Below, piece by piece: positions 1 through 8,254 of a stretch of DNA of 64,000 bases. Source of the DNA: Bacteroidota bacterium (GTDB lineage Bacteria; Bacteroidota; Bacteroidia; Chitinophagales; Chitinophagaceae); NCBI GenBank assembly GCA_030706735.1, contig JAUZNZ010000009.1:1-64000 (forward strand), in the 5' to 3' direction. The stretch's first letter is position 1. Every line of letters begins with the position of its first letter. The notes under the pieces are model-generated. The model worked only from the letters and a program-made list of their open reading frames with translations. It searched no databases and was not told the DNA's origin. The translations under genes were made by a program, and so were the position numbers.

Positions 1-2600
1 ACAAAGGCATCCGAATAGACCAGATCGACGCGCTTTCCGTTGAACTCATAATTATCCGGGTTCGAGTTGTTCACCCATTTACGGATATAAGTAGCAAAAT
101 TTGCGATGATGCTCCAGCTGAAACCATTGGGGTTTACGATAGGGTGGCCGGTCAAAACAGCCTCCCAGCCGTCATTGGTATATATATTGCCGTTGGTCAG
201 GTATGAGGAATAACCCGAAGAGGCGGAAGTGCCCTGGTTGACGATCCCCGTGTTCTTATAATGATAATGGGTCAGATCGAGTCCGATCCGGTTGTTCAAG
301 AAACGGATGTCTGCTCCGAATTCCGTAGCCTTACGCTCCGACGTGAAGATGCTCTTGCTGACTGTTTGATCGGTAAAGGTCGCGCTGTTTTGGTTGGAAT
401 AAGTCGGCGAAAGGCGATAGGTCTGCGCGAACTGGTAAGCCGGACCTCCGTAGGGGGAGGCCCAGAAATAGCCATAGCCGCTTGCCGGCGTCGCGCTTAC
501 ATTCGGAGAGAACAAGGGACTGGTGCCGCCGCTCTTGCTCTCTGCATAGGATGCCCTCAGCTTGAAAAACGAGATTGCACGGGGCAACTGGACGTAATCG
601 GATATCACCGTGGCCAGGTTAAAGGAAGGATAAAAATAGCTGTTCGTATTGGCGGGCAGGGCCGAAGATTTATCGACGCGGCCCGTAACGTTAGCCGTCA
701 CATACGATTTGTATCCCAGATCTACTGAGTAGTAGGCGCTCAGGACAAGCATGTCCGAATGGAAGCTGGTACCTGACAGTGGGTTGAGCGTATTGGTAAA
801 GGAATAAATGCCCGGAACGTTCAGGTAATTCGTAGACTCGAAATTGGAGTTGAAATTCAGGCTCCGGACCGTCGCTCCGCCCAGAGCGGCTAAATTCAGG
901 ACGCCGGCTATATTGCTTTTGTGGTATCTGGCCTGCAGGTCCTCATTGGATTCGAACAGGTTCCTCCTGTCTTCACGGTAATCCCCCTGGCGAAGCTCAC
1001 GACCATATACGTCCGCCGAATAGGGCAGTTTTTCCGAATTGAACATATCATAGGTGGAAATGCTGGGCCTGAATTGGAAATCGAAATTCTCATTGAGCTT
1101 ATAGTTCAGAGATACATACCCGTATTCATTGTTCTGGTAATGGCCGCGCAGCCATTCGTCGGACATGAAATACGGGTTGTTATACCGGTAGTATTCTTCG
1201 TAATTCTGCTGCACGCCTACCTTGCCAGGCTGCCAGTAATTACGCATATCCTTCATGGCCCAATCGGCGCCGCCCCAGATGATGATGTTGTAAATGATGC
1301 TGTTTGGGCCATACGTGACGTCAGGAACATTTGGCGATGACTGCCTGCTGTAGTTGAAATAGGCGGTCATGTTGAACTTATTATTGAATCGTTGTACCAG
1401 ACTGGCTGTAAAGTTGGCATCATTCAGCTTGGTATTCGGAACGATCCCTTGCTGATAGGTGTTCCCAAGAGAAAGCCGGAAATCGGTATTTTCCGTGGAA
1501 GAACTCACGGAGAGACTGTTCGCTGACAACATGCCCGTCTGAATAAACTTCTTCAGATTGTCCCTGCCCCGGGCGATCCAGGGAGTCGGAGCTACATGAC
1601 CGGTGTAGGTGCTGCCGTCCGCAAAAGTAGTTGTGTAGTTCTGAGTGGGGTCATATTTTCCGTCGTACTGCGGGATCAATTGTCCCCGGAACTGAGGCCC
1701 CCATACGTCGTAGTCATAGTCATTGACCCCAACACCCACGGCGCCGCTACCGAAATAGGACGCCGGGCTGGAACCGCCGCCTCCGTAGGCATATTTTCCA
1801 TTATCGCCCGGCCCATACTCGTCATTGTATTTTGGCAGGGCGATAAATCCTTTGTTGATCTGCGTGCTGGAATTGAAATTGATAACAAGCCCCTTACCTT
1901 TCGAGCCTTTCTTGGTCGAGATAATGATCGCCCCGTTCTTTCCCTGGAAACCATAGAGAGCGGCGGCACTCGGGCCCTTCAAGATCGTGAACGACTCGAT
2001 GTCGTCGGGGTTCAGATTATAGGTATCGGAGCTGATCGGAACCCCATCCACGACGAACATGGGCCGGTCACTCGGGTCATTCTCTCCGCGGATGATCACA
2101 TCAGGCGCGTGCCCGAGCTCCTGGTTGATGTTTATTTCCAGACCGGCCGAATTGCCCTTCAGCGAATTGATCGGATCTCCTTCCCTGGCTTGAGTAAGGG
2201 TCGACGCATCGATCGTCTGAACTGCATACCCGATGCGCTTTGCCTCCTTCTTGATACCCGTCGCCGTCACTACTACCTCATTCAGGTTTTTAGCGTTGAC
2301 GCCGACCGCAATAACGACGTTGCCACTTTGCCCGACGGTAAATTCCCGGGTTGCAATACCCACGCCAGTCAAAACGAGGACATCGCCCGTCTTCGCCTTT
2401 ATGGCAAAACGGCCATCAAGACCTGTGGAGGCTCCGATCTTACTTCCTTTGACGGAAACGGTCGCACCGGCAACAGGAGACTGATCGGCATTGGAAATGA
2501 CTTGTCCGTTGAACAAAGACTGCGAAAAGGCGAGAACAGGCATGCATGCCGCTATCAGAAATGCCCAAACCTTAAAGGGAAGAGTAACACTTTTACTCAT
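1..2600 (-). CDS. SusC/RagA-family TonB-linked outer membrane receptor (3' end outside window)
   Basis: An open frame of about 866 codons runs from an ATG at 2600 off the left edge, so the C-terminal strands of the barrel are missing. The N-terminus is a signal peptide ending near AFSQ (residue 27). A carboxypeptidase-regulatory-like beta domain follows (about 30-105), then the NEVVVTATG segment and a plug domain containing VVDGVPI and LYGFQGKNGAIIISTKKG, hallmarks of the SusC family. The rest is Tyr/Asn-rich barrel. Such proteins import oligosaccharides, peptides or other large ligands with TonB energy, usually with a SusD lipoprotein encoded just downstream, which here would lie outside the window. 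The substrate cannot be read from the sequence. The promoter region is shared with the divergent metallophosphoesterase and carries a PHO-box-like repeat. Confidence 0.93.
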   Translation of the reverse strand, partial: MSKSVTLPFKVWAFLIAACMPVLAFSQSLFNGQVISNADQSPVAGATVSVKGSKIGASTGLDGRFAIKAKTGDVLVLTGVGIATREFTVGQSGNVVIAVGVNAKNLNEVVVTATGIKKEAKRIGYAVQTIDASTLTQAREGDPINSLKGNSAGLEININQELGHAPDVIIRGENDPSDRPMFVVDGVPISSDTYNLNPDDIESFTILKGPSAAALYGFQGKNGAIIISTKKGSKGKGLVINFNSSTQINKGFIALPKYNDEYGPGDNGKYAYGGGGSSPASYFGSGAVGVGVNDYDYDVWGPQFRGQLIPQYDGKYDPTQNYTTTFADGSTYTGHVAPTPWIARGRDNLKKFIQTGMLSANSLSVSSSTENTDFRLSLGNTYQQGIVPNTKLNDANFTASLVQRFNNKFNMTAYFNYSRQSSPNVPDVTYGPNSIIYNIIIWGGADWAMKDMRNYWQPGKVGVQQNYEEYYRYNNPYFMSDEWLRGHYQNNEYGYVSLNYKLNENFDFQFRPSISTYDMFNSEKLPYSADVYGRELRQGDYREDRRNLFESNEDLQARYHKSNIAGVLNLAALGGATVRSLNFNSNFESTNYLNVPGIYSFTNTLNPLSGTSFHSDMLVLSAYYSVDLGYKSYVTANVTGRVDKSSALPANTNSYFYPSFNLATVISDYVQLPRAISFFKLRASYAESKSGGTSPLFSPNVSATPASGYGYFWASPYGGPAYQFAQTYRLSPTYSNQNSATFTDQTVSKSIFTSERKATEFGADIRFLNNRIGLDLTHYHYKNTGIVNQGTSASSGYSSYLTNGNIYTNDGWEAVLTGHPIVNPNGFSWSIIANFATYIRKWVNNSNPDNYEFNGKRVDLVYSDAF

Positions 2601-2672
2601 AAACAGTAAGTTTTTAGTTGAGGAAAACGGGGATTAACCGGAGGCGAAATTATCCGGGCAATGTGAAGCGAA

Positions 2673-2701
2673 GGTTAGCATGCGTTTAAGGAAACGTTAA
2701 C
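2673..2701. promoter_or_regulatory. PHO-box-like 11-bp direct repeat (site A)
   Basis: Three related heptamers, GGTTAGC, GTTTAAG and CGTTAAC, start at 2673, 2684 and 2695, exactly 11 bp apart. This is the geometry of PhoB/PhoP-type boxes (7-bp half sites with 4-bp spacers). The site lies in the 206-bp divergent region, 73 bp upstream of the SusC-like start and 106 bp upstream of the metallophosphoesterase start. Similar arrays occur at 10759 and 28631. The binding protein is inferred; no phoB/phoR is encoded in the window. Confidence 0.5.
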
Positions 2702-2806
2702 AGTTCGGGCTTTCGGTAATATTCCGTTCATAAATACCTCACAATTTGTTAACCAATGGATAAAACTGGGGTAATAGTATATATAGACCTTTGAAAAACC
2801 ACAAGA

Positions 2807-3646
2807 ATGGAAAAGCGATCCGTCGATGTCGTCGTGCTATCCGACATTCACCTGGGTACTTACGGATGCAGGGCCAGGGAGCTGACCAACTATCTCAGGA
2901 GCATCTCACCAAACATCCTCATTCTGAACGGAGATATTATCGACGGGTGGCAGTTCACCAAACGTTATTTTCCGGCCGCACACATGCTTGTCCTGAAGGA
3001 GATCATCAATTTGATCACTCAGGGAGCGCGGGTGTTCTATATCACGGGCAACCATGATGAAATGCTCCGGCGTTACACCGACATCCAAATAGGCAACTTT
3101 ACCCTGACTGACAAATTGGTCCTTGAGATTGACAATAAGATGACCTGGATATTCCATGGCGATGTCTTTGACAATACCACGAAAGGAAGCGCGAGGATAC
3201 TGGCCAAGCTCGGGAGCAGGGGCTATCAAGTGCTTATCCGGTTTAACCGCTGCATAAATTACGTGCTCAACCTTTTTGGACAGGAGCGTGTATCGATCTC
3301 TAAAAGAGTGATGGCAGGGGTGAACAAAGCGGTTAGCAAAGTGAACGACTTCGAACTGATAGCTGCCGAACTGGCCATCGAGAAAAAGTACGACTATGTG
3401 ATTTGCGGTCATATCCATCAGCCGCAAAAGAAGCTGGTCGAGACGAAGGCGGGAAAAGTGACCTATTTGAATTCCGGGGACTGGGTGGAGCATTTGACAG
3501 CCCTGGAGTACCAGCAGAACGAATGGACCATTTTCGAATACCAGGATAAGAACTTCCCCGCGACACAGACGGTTGAAATGAGGCCGTCACTCAGCGTTTT
3601 AACGGATGAGATCAATTTTTATATTAATTCTCTGGCTGCTATCTAA
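2807..3646 (+). CDS. PlcP-like metallophosphoesterase (UDP-2,3-diacylglucosamine diphosphatase family)
   Basis: 279 aa calcineurin-like phosphoesterase with the full metal set: SDIHLG (12-17), GDIIDGW (42-48), GNHDE (81-85), HGD (118-120) and GHIH (201-204). The family (COG2908) includes LpxH and the phosphate-starvation phospholipase C PlcP. The segments GTYGCR, GDIIDGW, HGDVFD and NSGDWVE match, from memory, the PlcP-type subgroup of Sinorhizobium better than E. coli LpxH. There is no signal peptide, so it should act at the cytoplasmic face. It sits 10 bp before a glycosyltransferase, downstream of a PHO-box-like repeat and next to the pst operon. This supports cleavage of phospholipid to diacylglycerol under phosphate limitation. 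A lipid A (LpxH) role is the alternative. Confidence 0.85.
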   Translation: MEKRSVDVVVLSDIHLGTYGCRARELTNYLRSISPNILILNGDIIDGWQFTKRYFPAAHMLVLKEIINLITQGARVFYITGNHDEMLRRYTDIQIGNFTLTDKLVLEIDNKMTWIFHGDVFDNTTKGSARILAKLGSRGYQVLIRFNRCINYVLNLFGQERVSISKRVMAGVNKAVSKVNDFELIAAELAIEKKYDYVICGHIHQPQKKLVETKAGKVTYLNSGDWVEHLTALEYQQNEWTIFEYQDKNFPATQTVEMRPSLSVLTDEINFYINSLAAI

Positions 3647-3656
3647 ACTTACTACC

Positions 3657-4694
3657 ATGAAAATTCTTTATTCAGTGCAAGCAACCGGAAATGGCCATAT
3701 CAGCAGGGCCATGGAGATTTTGCCCTATATCGAGCGCTATGGGCAGGTTGACGTTTTCCTCAGCGGCGCGAACTACACGCTGGAACTCGATGCCCCGGTC
3801 AAATACCGCAGTAAAGGACTTTGTCTGTTCTACACGAACAGTGGGGGGTTGAACTATCTGGAGATGATCAGAAAGTTCGCGCCCCTGCGGATCCTGCGAG
3901 AGGTGAGGGACCTGCCCGTCGAAAAATACGATCTGGTCATCAACGATTTTGAAAGCATCACGGCCCTCGCCTGTGCGTTCAAAAAAGTGCCGTCCGTAAA
4001 TTTCGGCCACCAGGCCAGCTTTGTTTCGCCCAAAACGCCACGCCCAACGCACCGCGACCGCATGGGAGAATGGATATTGCGGAACTATGCGCGGGCAACC
4101 AAATATATCGGGCTTCATTTCAGGCAATATGACGATTTCATCCTTCCGCCGGTGATTAAAAAAGAGATTCTGCAGGCCGACCCCACAGACAGGGGCCATA
4201 TCACCGTCTATCTTTCCTCCTATGATGACATGACGGTCGGCAGCTATCTGGCGCCACTGAAAGACCACCGGTTCGAGGTCTTTTCGAAAGAAGTGAGCTC
4301 ACCAGTGCGGGAGGGCAATATCCTATTTCTTCCGGTCGGCGGGTCGGCCTTCAACAAAAGCCTGATCCGATGCAAGGCCATAATCACCGGGGCAGGCTTC
4401 GAAACGCCGGCAGAAGCGCTATACATGGGCAAAAAATTACTGGTTCTCCCGATCCGCGGTCAATATGAACAGTTCTGCAATGCCGCCGCTCTGCAAAAAA
4501 TGGGGGTTCCGGTCCTGGAGGCCTTGGGGCCCGACTTTGCAAATACCTTCTCTGCCTGGATGGCAGACCAAAAAAGACCATCGCTGACCCTCGATCACTC
4601 GACTGATTCCATTGTGAGCTATGTCATGCAGCATGCCGGGAGTCAGGACAAGAACATGCTGGACATGCTCTACCCCGATTGCGTGTTCAACTAG
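3657..4694 (+). CDS. GT28-like (GT-B fold) glycosyltransferase
   Basis: 345 aa from the ATG at 3657. A longer frame opens at 3606 but would overlap the preceding gene, which stops at 3646. The N-terminal GNGHISRA resembles the glycine-rich acceptor loop of MurG and MGDG synthases. The C-terminal ITGAGFETPAEALYMGKKLLVLPI followed by QYEQFCNA is the nucleotide-sugar site typical of GT28 and related families. No signal peptide or clear membrane span is seen, as expected for a peripheral membrane enzyme. It is probably co-transcribed with the PlcP-like gene 10 bp upstream. By analogy with PlcP-Agt pairs it may glycosylate the diacylglycerol released by PlcP. The sugar and acceptor are inferred, not seen. 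Confidence 0.8.
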   Translation: MKILYSVQATGNGHISRAMEILPYIERYGQVDVFLSGANYTLELDAPVKYRSKGLCLFYTNSGGLNYLEMIRKFAPLRILREVRDLPVEKYDLVINDFESITALACAFKKVPSVNFGHQASFVSPKTPRPTHRDRMGEWILRNYARATKYIGLHFRQYDDFILPPVIKKEILQADPTDRGHITVYLSSYDDMTVGSYLAPLKDHRFEVFSKEVSSPVREGNILFLPVGGSAFNKSLIRCKAIITGAGFETPAEALYMGKKLLVLPIRGQYEQFCNAAALQKMGVPVLEALGPDFANTFSAWMADQKRPSLTLDHSTDSIVSYVMQHAGSQDKNMLDMLYPDCVFN

Positions 4695-4706
4695 GCGATC
4701 TCGTTC

Positions 4707-4740
4707 GGGCGCGCGGCATTTTTCGCAGAAGAGCGCGCCC
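4707..4740 (+). terminator. GC-rich hairpin after the glycosyltransferase gene
   Basis: GGGCGCGC (4707-4714) and GCGCGCCC (4733-4740) form a perfect 8-bp stem with an 18-nt loop, 12 bp after the glycosyltransferase stop. No T-run follows, so it is either a weak terminator or a 3'-end stabilising hairpin. The remaining intergenic sequence to 4934 also holds a small GGTCAG/CTGACC inverted repeat (4905-4923) just beyond the phoU stop. Confidence 0.45.
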
Positions 4741-4934
4741 CTAAATAAAAGAGCCGCCATCATGGATATGAAGCGGCGTCTGCATGAGAAAATTCAACTC
4801 TACATATATAACCATCGATTAACAAGCGACTAACCAATTAATCTAAGGCAAATATAGAGGGTCAGTATTATGAGGAGTTTATTGAATCGTTATGCTTGTA
4901 TTAAGGTCAGGGATACGCTGACCGGAGTGAACGT

Positions 4935-5597
4935 TCAATGCTTTTTATTGTGTTTAAGCACCTTTGCCTCCAGATAGAAGATGATCTCTTCGGCAATATT
5001 TTTCGATTGATCACCGACCCTCTCCAGCCGGCGGATGATCGAGAGGATCCATAACGCCTGCAGGGTATCTTCCGGATGGTCCTTAAGGTACTTGTCCAGG
5101 ATACCCGTTGCGCCGAGATTGATATTATCCAGGAACTCATCCTTTTTGAAGACCCCGCGTGCCAATATGGTGTCCTCCTGCTCAAAGGCATTCTGCGTGT
5201 CATCAAGGATGACAACGGATTCGTCATACATTTGGAGGATCCGGCTGACTTCCAGCAACTCCTTCTTGAATGGCCCGTCCGCTTTGATGACATATTTGGC
5301 GATTCCATCGGCAATGTCCCCGATACGTTCAAGGTTCGAGTTGATCTTTAAAACGGCAAGGAGGAAGCGAAGGTCGATCGCCACCGGACAGAATAAGGCA
5401 AAGATGTTCTCGCAATCCCGGTCAATCTTCAATTCTGTCGCATTCACCCTTTTTTCCTTTTGTGTCACTTCGCGCGCCAGGTCCTTGTCGAAATTCACGA
5501 AGGCAAGACGGGCATTGCTCAATTGGGAACGAACGAGCGTATACATGTAAGTGACTTCAACCTTGAGGAGCTGCAATTCTGTTTCGATTTGTGCCAT
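4935..5597 (-). CDS. phoU: Phosphate signalling complex protein PhoU
   Basis: 220 aa, all helical, with the duplicated PhoU motif: NSNLERIGDIADGIAKY in the first half and IRRLERVGDQSKNIAEEI in the second, the E/D residues that bind metal clusters. Length fits the family (about 215-240 aa). PhoU restrains signalling from PstSCAB to the PhoR kinase when phosphate is plentiful and limits phosphate uptake. It is the last gene of the porin-pstSCAB-phoU operon, 38 bp after pstB. Confidence 0.96.
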   Translation of the reverse strand: MAQIETELQLLKVEVTYMYTLVRSQLSNARLAFVNFDKDLAREVTQKEKRVNATELKIDRDCENIFALFCPVAIDLRFLLAVLKINSNLERIGDIADGIAKYVIKADGPFKKELLEVSRILQMYDESVVILDDTQNAFEQEDTILARGVFKKDEFLDNINLGATGILDKYLKDHPEDTLQALWILSIIRRLERVGDQSKNIAEEIIFYLEAKVLKHNKKH

Positions 5598-5635
5598 AGT
5601 TGATCGTATGTATATAAATATAGTTGACTCCGCCG

Positions 5636-6412
5636 TTAACTGAACCGGCCGGTAATATAATTTTGGGTTCTGTTGTCCTTGGGATTGGTGAACATTGTTT
5701 TCGTCTCGTCATATTCGACGAGCTCGCCGAGGTAAAAAAAAGCCGTACGGTCGCTGACACGGGCTGCCTGTTGCATATTGTGTGTCACGATGATCAGGGT
5801 GTAATTGGTCTTGAGCTCATGGAACAGTTCCTCTACCGTTGAGGTAGATATCGGATCCAGGGCTGAAGTAGGTTCGTCGAAAAGCAGAACTTCCGGTTCC
5901 ATCGCAACAGCCCTTGCGATACAAAGGCGCTGCTGCTGGCCGCCCGAGAGGAAGGATCCCTTCTTATTTAACGAATCCTTGACCTCATTCCAGAGGGCCA
6001 CGCGGGTCAGGGAATGCTCCACAATGCGGTCCCGCTCCGTGCGGGCCAACTTGATGCCGTTCAATTTGTATCCTGCAATGACATTGTCATAGATGCTCAG
6101 GTTAGGAAAGGGATTGGGACGCTGGAAGACCATACCGATCTTTAAACGCACAAATATGGGATGCATTTCATAGATATCCTCGTCATTGATCTTCATTTCC
6201 CCCCTGGAACTGGCCCCGGGGATCAGCTCATGCATTCTGTTTATGCAACGCAGGTAGGTAGTTTTTCCGCATCCGGAAGGTCCCATGACCGCGACAACCT
6301 GGTTCCGGGGAATATCGATATTTACGTTCTTCACAACATGGTTCGTACCGAAATACGCATTGAAATCCCTGCTCTTGATGACCACACTGTCTTTTACAAT
6401 TGTACTTTCCAT
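5636..6412 (-). CDS. pstB: Phosphate ABC transporter ATP-binding protein
   Basis: 258 aa ATPase. Walker A GPSGCGKTT (44-52), Q-loop region MVFQRPNPFP, ABC signature LSGGQQQR (155-162) and Walker B LLFDEPTSALD (176-186) are all intact. The frame stays open upstream to 6484, but the ATG at 6412 gives the usual PstB N-terminus and overlaps the end of pstA by 19 bp, consistent with translational coupling. It powers high-affinity phosphate import through PstC and PstA. Confidence 0.97.
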   Translation of the reverse strand: MESTIVKDSVVIKSRDFNAYFGTNHVVKNVNIDIPRNQVVAVMGPSGCGKTTYLRCINRMHELIPGASSRGEMKINDEDIYEMHPIFVRLKIGMVFQRPNPFPNLSIYDNVIAGYKLNGIKLARTERDRIVEHSLTRVALWNEVKDSLNKKGSFLSGGQQQRLCIARAVAMEPEVLLFDEPTSALDPISTSTVEELFHELKTNYTLIIVTHNMQQAARVSDRTAFFYLGELVEYDETKTMFTNPKDNRTQNYITGRFS

Positions 6413-7242
6413 TTTCTTGTTATCAGCTTGGTAAAAATATTCAGTAGTAGGACCCACATCAGCAGGATAAGGGACGCGCCCCATGCGAGGTCATGCCAGT
6501 CGTTATAAGGGCTGGTAGCATAATTGAATATCAATAGCGGCAGGCTATGCATGGGTTTGGTGATATTTGTCGTCAGGTAAGGATTTCCAAATGCGGTGAA
6601 CAGCAGCGGCGCGGTTTCTCCGGTTATTCTCGCTATAGACAGCATGACGCCGGATAGAATGCCGCTGATTCCGCATGGAACGATAACCTTAAAAATGACG
6701 CGATGAAAAGGCATACCCAGGGCATAAGCCGCCTCCTTCAAGGAATCAGGCAGCAACTTCAGCGTCTCTTCCGTGGAACGGACTACGATGGGCAGCATCA
6801 TGATGGCCAGGGCCACGCTGCCGGACAATGCCGAAAACCCGCGAAGCGGCTTAACCAGCCAGAAATAAGCAATGATGCCGATCACGATCGAAGGTACTCC
6901 TTGCAGGATGTCTACGGACAAACGGCTCCAATAAGCCAGCTTGCTTTTCCGGTTCTCGCTGAGAAAGATCCCGGTCATGATGCCGATGGGGACCGCAATG
7001 ACCGAAGCCACAAGAATAATGATCACGCTACCGACCAGCGCATTGGCGATGCCCCCTCCTATTTCCCCGACGGGCTTGGGGACATTGACCAAAAAATGCC
7101 AGTTGATCTTCGTGATCCCCGCTTTAACAATGTAAAAGAGGATGGCCAATAGCGGTACCACACAGGCAAACGCGAACAATATAGTCGCCAGCTGAAATCC
7201 GATGCTTTTACCGATCCGGTAATTAACGCTGCCTATATTCAT
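6394..7242 (-). CDS. pstA: Phosphate ABC transporter permease PstA
   Basis: 282 aa, about six membrane segments, with the ABC permease EAA loop (EAAYALGMPFHRVIFKVIVP) and the TGETAPLLFTA segment characteristic of PstA. It forms the inner-membrane channel together with PstC. It lies 6 bp after pstC and its 3' end overlaps pstB. Confidence 0.97.
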   Translation of the reverse strand: MNIGSVNYRIGKSIGFQLATILFAFACVVPLLAILFYIVKAGITKINWHFLVNVPKPVGEIGGGIANALVGSVIIILVASVIAVPIGIMTGIFLSENRKSKLAYWSRLSVDILQGVPSIVIGIIAYFWLVKPLRGFSALSGSVALAIMMLPIVVRSTEETLKLLPDSLKEAAYALGMPFHRVIFKVIVPCGISGILSGVMLSIARITGETAPLLFTAFGNPYLTTNITKPMHSLPLLIFNYATSPYNDWHDLAWGASLILLMWVLLLNIFTKLITRKWKVQL

Positions 7243-7248
7243 ATACCC

Positions 7249-8238
7249 TTATTCGGTTGTAAATCGATCTATTATTTTCTTTCCGATCATATTGATCACG
7301 ACCGTCACCAGGAACAGCACCAGTCCCAATTCGATGAGCGCAGAGAGGTAAACCGCCTTATCGGCCTCTGTGAACTCATTGGCGATGACGGACGCCATCG
7401 TGTTCCCCGGTGAAAAAATGTTCTTTGGGATGATACTGGTATTCCCGATCACCATGGTGACCGCCATTGTCTCACCGAGAGCCCGCCCCAGGGACAATAG
7501 GATACCGGCGAACAACCCGGATTTCGTATACGGCAGGACTACGCTTCGGATCACCTCCCACCTGGTAGCGCCTAATCCGTAGGCGGCCTCCTTAAGGGTG
7601 GAAGGCACCATTTGGATCATTGAGCGGCCGAGGGAGGCGGCATAGGGAATGATCATCACGGCCAGGATGAGGGAGGAACTGAAGATCCCCACGCCCACCG
7701 GCTGGACGCCGATCTTGTTCTCGAAATTTCGCACGATCGGAACCAACACGGCCAGTCCCCAGAAGCCATAAATGACCGATGGCACCGCGGCGATCAACTC
7801 GACGGTGTTCTTTAACAGGTTCGGGAGCCAGCCTTTGGGATAATATTCACCCAGGAATATGGCTACAGCAATGGAAAAGGGTATGGAAATGAACAAGGCC
7901 AGGAAAGAGCTGATCAATGTGCCCAGAAGGAAGGGCCATGCCCCGTAGATATCCTGTACGGGATCCCAGACCTTACCCCAAAGATATTTAGGGCCCAGTG
8001 CTTTGATGGAAGGCAGGGACTGCACGACCAGGGTCAGCAGGATGCCGAGGACCAGAATGACCATGAGAATTCCCATGATCACCAGCGTACGTTTAAAGAC
8101 ATTCTCGGTGCGTATCTGCCGAAAAGGTCGCCTTGTTTTCGCCTTCGCTTTCACCAATTGCCCGGCTCCCGCAGAACTAATTACCCGCAGTGAAAGGTCG
8201 CTGCGGGTAATTGCATCATTCTCAACAGATCTGTCCAT
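7249..8238 (-). CDS. pstC: Phosphate ABC transporter permease PstC
   Basis: 329 aa. The ATG at 8238 is preferred over an upstream in-frame start at 8277 because a perfect GGAGG lies 8 nt before it and the upstream start would lie inside pstS. An unusual basic cytoplasmic N-tail (about 50 residues) precedes six membrane segments. The EAA loop EAAYGLGATRWEVIRSVVLP and the LGRALGETMAVTMVIGN segment identify PstC. It is the partner of PstA. Confidence 0.97.
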   Translation of the reverse strand: MDRSVENDAITRSDLSLRVISSAGAGQLVKAKAKTRRPFRQIRTENVFKRTLVIMGILMVILVLGILLTLVVQSLPSIKALGPKYLWGKVWDPVQDIYGAWPFLLGTLISSFLALFISIPFSIAVAIFLGEYYPKGWLPNLLKNTVELIAAVPSVIYGFWGLAVLVPIVRNFENKIGVQPVGVGIFSSSLILAVMIIPYAASLGRSMIQMVPSTLKEAAYGLGATRWEVIRSVVLPYTKSGLFAGILLSLGRALGETMAVTMVIGNTSIIPKNIFSPGNTMASVIANEFTEADKAVYLSALIELGLVLFLVTVVINMIGKKIIDRFTTE

Positions 8239-8254
8239 AAAGGTTCCTCCATAA

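Noticed and set aside
1596-2609. Open frame of 337 codons on the plus strand
   Set aside because: Antisense to the SusC-like gene, which has a signal peptide, plug and barrel motifs in its own frame.
2807-3646. Simple call as lipid A enzyme LpxH
   Set aside because: The motif set and the neighbouring glycosyltransferase, PHO-like box and pst operon fit the PlcP subgroup better; LpxH remains an alternative.
4905-4923. Terminator of the pst operon
   Set aside because: The GGTCAG/CTGACC stem is only 6 bp and lacks a T-run on the minus strand; too weak to call.
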